Source: Plectrocnemia conspersa
Taxonomy: Eukaryota > Arthropoda > Insecta > Trichoptera > Polycentropodidae
Length of the DNA: 64,000 nucleotides
NCBI GenBank assembly: GCA_009617715.1
Contig: VTFK01000454.1
Coordinates: forward strand, 124,001 to 188,000
Direction of reading: 5' to 3'
The translations under genes and the position numbers were made by a program. This document shows positions 51,901-64,000 of the stretch, piece after piece (positions within the stretch are counted from its first letter, which is position 1; each line of letters opens with the position of its first letter). The notes beneath the pieces are model-generated. The model was not told the DNA's origin. It did not search any database and saw only the letters and a list, made by a program, of their open reading frames with translations.

Positions 51901-54900
51901 GAGTTTGTTGAAGCTTTGAGATGCGACCGCATTTTCAGGCTTTCCCTCGATTCCGCCTGATCCTAAGATCTAAAACTTGTCACCCCTGTCAAACGTGTTT
52001 TTCGGCCGAATCTTGGTCGTGGAACAGGATATTGTAAGCTTCCGAGGGTTTGGCGGTTTATGGATCGATGCACATAGGGTCAGGCTACTCAGAAAAGATT
52101 TTCTATTATTATCAACTTTCAAAACATGATAAATTTAAAAACATATATACGCATACCTTTTTTTAATTATTCAATAGTGTTTATTACGATAATTTAACTG
52201 TGAGAATCTCATTATATATTAGAGGTACTTTTTTTTAATGAAAAGTATTTTTATCGTCTTGGTAATTTAAAAAAAATTTCGTATCGAAAAATTTTCAGTT
52301 GACACTTTATAATCAGACAATACAGTGAAAATAACCTTGATATTCGATCAAACTTGACGTTATTTTTTTTTGTTGGGCGTTTTTATTGAGACAATTTGTT
52401 TTGATGTCATAAACATATCATAATGACTCGGTGTCATTCACGAATATTAAAGTATATAATTATCATTATGATTTCAACGTCAATTGGCAAAAATATTTGA
52501 ATAGCAATATTGTAGCGTCCATGGAAATGTCGTTTTTTTTTATATATTTTTATTGTATCATAATTTATTAGCTTTCATTTTTTATCGTTTCTATGAGCTC
52601 GTGTACTGTAATTTATCATAGGATAATTCGGAAGCGACTCCCAATTTGTAAACGTCGGAAATTTCTTCGCTTGGTATCCTGCCGCTGTGTATTTCGCAAG
52701 ATCGATGGGTTGAGAATCCTTATCAAAGGTTATTAATGAGTTTTAATTATAAGAAAATGTCACGACTCAATCAAGAATACATTTATTTTAATTAAGGTTA
52801 TATTTATGCCGGCGGATTCATGAAAAATGTTTTTGCGCCTGAAATACATTTAATTTGGTTCAGGTTAAACATTAATTTATTATGTATTCGTGCGTTAATT
52901 TCATCAGGTGTTGGTCTGAATAGATATCTAATTTAGGCTGTTGATTTAGGGCTGGCGTCTTCATATTTAGACGTTGTATTCAATAAATTATAAAGCTCCG
53001 TTTCATGTACTTGTCGGTTTTTGAAATTCAGCTTCAATTTTTACGTGAATTTATTTTTCATTATAGTGAAAATAAAAAATTAAATCAATACGATATTTTT
53101 TGGGTATATTCAAATCCTATGTGTTTTTTAATGCATTATATATATAGTAAAACGATACATTAAAATATATGTGACTCTTGCTTTTCATAAGTGTGTATCA
53201 CAAAGACAATACCATTTCATCTATTCTCCTTTAAATCAAAGTCTCATCTCCAGTAACAATCCACGCGATAATTCAATTTTCCTTTACGTGTTAGAGGTCT
53301 GATTACACAATTGCTTTCGGGATTGAATTAGGAGTCAATACAATTTTTGATCGGCTTTCATGTCATTCGTTCCTAATGGATTCTCTACTACAATGGCTGG
53401 CAACCTATTTGACCCACGATGTCATAACAACCCATCAACTGTTGTGATTGGATGGCTTTTTTGCCTTCCAAGTTGACCGCCACCTTATACTATACATACT
53501 CGAAACTCTTTTATTTCATTCACAGTTAAATATTACATTTAACGTGTAAAATTAATTAAGGGCCGATCACATTTATAGCTCCGCTTTCGTAGATTTTTAT
53601 AAAAAGGTGTGTATGTTTATTATTTGGACCAATTACTGCAGTGTTCTGTTCTTAAATAAAGCTTAAAAATTAATAAACATGATTTATCACACCTTTATGG
53701 TAGTTTGCATAAAACTGGAAATAGATATTACTTGTATGTATACTTCTAAAAAGAAGTATATTAGAATATTTTTTATCATATCAAATATTTCTGCTTTTAT
53801 CACGTGCTCTATATTTTTATTTTATGTAGTTTATATTTCATTTATAGCCTTTATAATAAAATATTTCACTCACATTGATAAGAATAAATCGGTTTTATGA
53901 TAAGAATAAAGTTTTTTTCAAATAGAAAATTATAGAATAACAATAAAATAACTTCTAATGTATAATAAATTTTACCATATTAATTTTATTTTTTATAAAA
54001 ATGATAATGTTGATTATATCGATTGTATATAATGCTTTTAGTTTTTAAGGTAAATTTTAAAATTGTATCCCAAACATTGCCATGTCTCTCTTACTTATGA
54101 ATATTGACGAAAAAGATTTCTAAATCGAGTATAGTCACTATCACCATCAAGGATAGGTAATTATTAGGTGGTGGAAGTATTGTGTTGAATTGGCTTTTGA
54201 TAGTTTTACAATTTTGTCACATTATTGCTAATCATATAATGAAAATATACTGCAATGCAAAAATATATTTAATTCTATAAGCATTTAAAAATTATTATAG
54301 TCTAAAGAATATTTTTGTAAAATATTTACAAATACATAAACACCTTTTATGGTCTCGTTTTAAAGAAATTAATTTTTTTATGACAGTAAAATCAATTGAT
54401 ATATGTATTATAGTTCAGATAGAGTGCACTGCGTTTGTCGTGATACAGTGAATAATGTCTCTAGGCATCTGAGAAATCCAGAGAGCCAAATTATCTGGGG
54501 GTGCTTCCTATATTCCGGAATGGAAGGTATCTTATTTATCGATGGAATTATATAACTGTCCTGATTTTTTTCCCATTCCTTCGATAAAAATCTCGTGGGT
54601 TCAAAATAAAACACTGCAACTTTATGGATTTTTCTACTTCCTGTCATAGGATAAAATTATTCAGTAATTTGATCAATGTAATAAAAAAAATATATTTTTA
54701 AATTAATATATCTTAAAAATAACGAAAAAAAATCCTAGTCTAGCTCTGCAAAGTTCTTAATAAACAAATATCTTTGGATCAAAATGAGAAAAAATCATTC
54801 ACACGATTAAAGAAAGAAGGCTTTTTCTTAAATAATATTATTTTAAATAATTACTACATAATAGTGGTTATATATAATTTTAATATATTTTTTCACTACA

Positions 54901-55010
54901 ATTTATTTTAGAATATAATTATGAATTTTAAAGATTTTCTATCGACTACATTTTATTATTGTGTCATTTATTTTAATTTATTTGTTTTTTTTCTTATGTG
55001 TAATATTTGT
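48990..55010. other. Noncoding with two unassigned open stretches
   Basis: Minus-strand 50,048-50,377 is open for 109 codons, and further upstream, with fairly high GC; it includes HPHYGLAHIPTTTLVYYKGD. It has no ATG start and no family match. Minus-strand 50,554-50,880 is open for 108 codons from an ATG; it is Lys/Asn/Ile-rich as expected from base composition. Higher-GC islands at 51,900-52,090 and 52,620-52,720 are unexplained. No transposon ends were recognised. Confidence 0.35.
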
Positions 55011-55028
55011 CTTTCAGCGAAATTATAT

Positions 55029-55595
55029 TTTCACTAGTAAAAATATAAGTTTACTAATTGTTTCAGTAAAATCATATCCAAATACATTTTCACCGGTAGA
55101 TATACATATATAACTACTAGCCAAAATATAATTTACCTGATGTGAGCTAGTGAAATTATGTGCTGCTCTAAAATGTCTATAAAAATGAATCAGAACAAAT
55201 TGGGTTTAATTAATTTATTTTAATTATGTATTGGTTTGAACAGTCAATGTACGTTTCGCAACTGTTACAGAAACGTTTTTCTTTAACTTAAATATAATTT
55301 CACTGACTAGGCCAGTTAAACAATTGCTTTATAATTTCACTGTATTTAATATTGTACATATACATTTGTCTTATAATTATTTTTTAATTGAAATTCACTG
55401 GTTAACAAGTAGCGTTCACAACTGGGTTAACTGATAATTTAGAGCAGCATATAATTTCACTAGCACCTGTCAAATAAATTATATTTCTACTAGTAGAAAT
55501 ATATATCTAATATTGGAATATAATATGATTTCAATGAAATCATATTATATTCCAATATGATTTCACTGAAATGCCAGTAAACATATATTTACTGA
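55029..55595. mobile_element. Modular inverted-repeat element
   Basis: Arms of roughly 145-160 bases: 55,029-55,172 on the left and 55,436-55,595 on the right. GCTAGTGAAATTATGTGCTG with CTCTAAA at the inner left edge faces TTTAGAGCAGCATATAATTT with CACTAG at the inner right edge; GTTTACT..TTTCAGTAAAATC on the left faces GATTTCACTGAAA..AGTAAAC on the right. The right arm contains a perfect 43-nt palindrome (55,514-55,556). The word TGAAATTATA/TATAATTTCA recurs throughout. No coding sequence. Confidence 0.75.
55514..55556. repeat. 43-nt palindrome
   Basis: TTGGAATATAATATGATTTCA and its exact inverse TGAAATCATATTATATTCCAA, 21 bases each, surround a single A. It sits in the right arm of the inverted-repeat element. 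Confidence 0.9.
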
Positions 55596-55599
55596 TACA

Positions 55600-57745
55600 C
55601 TAACATATTTACTATTTTTTAAATTTATCTAAAAGTATCAAAGTTTTCTTTGATCGATAATTAGACAGTGGAAAATAGTATAATAATATCTGAATAAATT
55701 AACTAAACTTCTGTTTTTATACCATGTTTTATAAACAAACATAATTAGCAAATTATAAATTGTATTACTGTGTGTTGATTAAATCCTCATGATTGTTAAT
55801 AACTGCAATGTCAGCTTTAATCATCGATCGCTGGGTCAGGAAGATGTAGCGTGATAGATAGGGACAGATCGAAAATATAAATGATTCCTTTCATGATCTT
55901 TATATATTTTTATTTATTCAAATGCTATGTTTCAAAGACACGGTCAACTTATTCATTTTTAGAATTTTGTGCTGATTTCAAATATGCTTTTGTATATTTT
56001 TTCAACAGAATAATACAATTTTCTAAAAATATATTAAGTGTAAAAAAGTTATATTTTTTGCTTAATCGAGATTTTGACCTACCTACGAGTAATTTATGAA
56101 TTTAATAATTTTAAATGCGAGACCGCGCCTTTCTTATTTCTGTTTTCAAGAAGATTCGTGCCCGGAATCGAATGGATATAAATACACTCGTATAATATGA
56201 TTAACCGCAAAAGAGGGTGTGTACGTTCGAAATAAAAAGAAGGCAAAGAAAAAAGTCTTAACGCCCAGGAAAATGTTTTTCTCGTTCGTTTTATTTTTAC
56301 TTTCAATCCGACGGTGTTTATTGACTGCACGATTCCTTCGAATGGGAGTCCATAAAAGTATACTAGAAAATATACTAGAGTTGATTGAAAATAAAATAAA
56401 ATATGAAACTACAATACTCAACATCGCTTTTAACTTACTATTAAAATTGTATCTAATGAAGGATTATATTGAAATGTATTTAATGAAGTTCTGTGTTTAA
56501 GTAGATCATAATAATAAACGTCAAATCAAATTTATTATGCACATTATCATCATTATGTTCAATTAAATACATATATTATATTACACCTTCGAATGACTTG
56601 CATTAGCATAGATTTGTCAATTGTGCTGTGATATATGTACATAAGTCTGTTCATTACGGATAATATAATATATAAATAATGGTAATTGTGTTCAATAATT
56701 TATATTTTATTTAATTATGGATATGTTTTTATTGAATATGGATGAGATTATTATTTAAATCAGTGTTTTTATTCTATTTATATTTAATACCTATATCTGT
56801 ATCATCATCAATTATTATAATACTTAAAACGCTTTATTTCTCGCTTGTGTGGTACTTCGATTGCGTAATAAAAATGCTGGTGATGATGACATTAGTCAAT
56901 GTGTTGACTGATTTGCTATGATTTGAGGGTTGTCCAGAAGTTCAGTTTAAATATTTTTTGCCTCATCTGTCGTTACGTTTTGTACTCGTATATGTAATTT
57001 TTCGTTGAGTACCTAATATATCCAGAGTGATATTTATAGATTTATGAGTGGTAGTAACTCATTTATTCTGAAACTTATATTTTGCTAACTTGCAAATGAG
57101 CAACGGGCAAAAACAATGTTTAACGTGTGATCTTACATTTATTCTGTATGTTTGATTGTTCAATTAATTAATCAAAAAAACCAATAGCTTCGTTTATACA
57201 TTTCGAACGTCCAAACCGCGCGCTTGTTGGACGTTCGTCTCTTTTCTTGGCCTTAACCGTAATATATACAACTTGGCCTTAACGGATTACCTTACTACAT
57301 ATTATTTAAAATAATACATACTAAATACTACATTATCAAACCTACGTATATGTAATTCTAAATTTTGCATATATTTACATACGAAAACTTGAGTTGACTA
57401 TTTGATAATAAAATCATTAGCAACTGAAAAAAAATTACAGTCGCTAGTATCACTCTTCTGAGCTAAAGCAAAATGCAAAAATGTACATTGAGAGTATTCC
57501 ACGACGTGTACAAGCTGTAATTGTGGCAAAAAGCGGTATTACAAAATTTTCACTTTTTATGCGATTAAGTTTAAATATATTTTAATAAAAAAATAAAATG
57601 TAGATGAATAACGAATATGGTGTTAAAATATTCCCAATTAAATATTCTTATTAATAAAATCATGGATATATATTTTTTTATAAACATAGGGAAAGCAAAA
57701 AAAATCAAAGGTGTCCCTAATAATATGGCAACTCACTGTAAATTA
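55600..57745. other. Noncoding, AT-rich
   Basis: A small perfect hairpin lies at 57,203-57,238 (CGAACGTCCAA facing TTGGACGTTCG). CTTGGCCTTAACSG is present twice at 57,247 and 57,273. No gene recognised. Confidence 0.45.
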
Positions 57746-57746
57746 C

Positions 57747-64000
<6,254 letters not shown>

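Overview
The window reads as AT-rich nuclear DNA of an insect, most likely a moth or butterfly. The evidence is one intron-containing aldo-keto reductase gene whose layout (cleavable N-terminal leader, then an AKR2E-like barrel) resembles secreted lepidopteran ecdysteroid reductases, plus many decayed transposons of kinds common in insects (mariner, hAT, pogo/Tigger, jockey/CR1-type LINEs, MITEs). No bacterial-type operon, CRISPR array, rRNA or convincing tRNA gene was seen.

Layout. 1-10,700: noncoding DNA with a 120-bp near-perfect palindrome at the left edge, two hAT-type MITEs (the first with an 8-bp target duplication and an internal 66-bp palindrome) and a mariner transposase remnant. 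10,700-14,820: a 5'-truncated, frameshifted LINE whose A-rich tail ends directly against the C-terminal half of a ZBED5-like hAT transposase. 16,278-20,740: the only complete gene seen, an aldo-keto reductase of seven exons and 324 codons with all four catalytic residues; its large second intron carries a decayed copy of its own exon 6. 22,100-23,520: a LINE reverse transcriptase fragment and a 997-bp internally deleted pogo/Tigger element with perfect ends and TA duplication. 26,500-31,850: an LTR-like repeat present three times, two of the copies sitting in a larger 0.9-kb direct repeat about 4 kb apart. 32,700-34,830: two further transposase/RT relics on opposite strands.

From about 35 kb rightwards recognisable mobile-element coding sequence thins out. 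Here lie a possible minus-strand coding exon (35,214-35,372), a degenerate minisatellite (36.9-37.0 kb), a GC-rich candidate first coding exon (38,013-38,093) abutted exactly at its splice donor by a 567-bp MITE, and a candidate ATG-less 5' UTR exon with an initiator (41,805-41,948). The remaining 22 kb is AT-rich with scattered higher-GC islands, a nuclear-receptor-like site cluster (46.6 kb), a possible conserved element (47.2-47.6 kb), small inverted-repeat elements and two long (TA)n tracts. A plausible reading, not proven, is that the right half is upstream and intronic DNA of a developmental gene starting near 38-42 kb on the plus strand.

I found no clearly new multi-gene system. The most interesting items are structural: large palindromes, a paired 0.9-kb repeat, a MITE placed at a splice donor, a modular inverted-repeat family at 55 kb and unassigned candidate exons.
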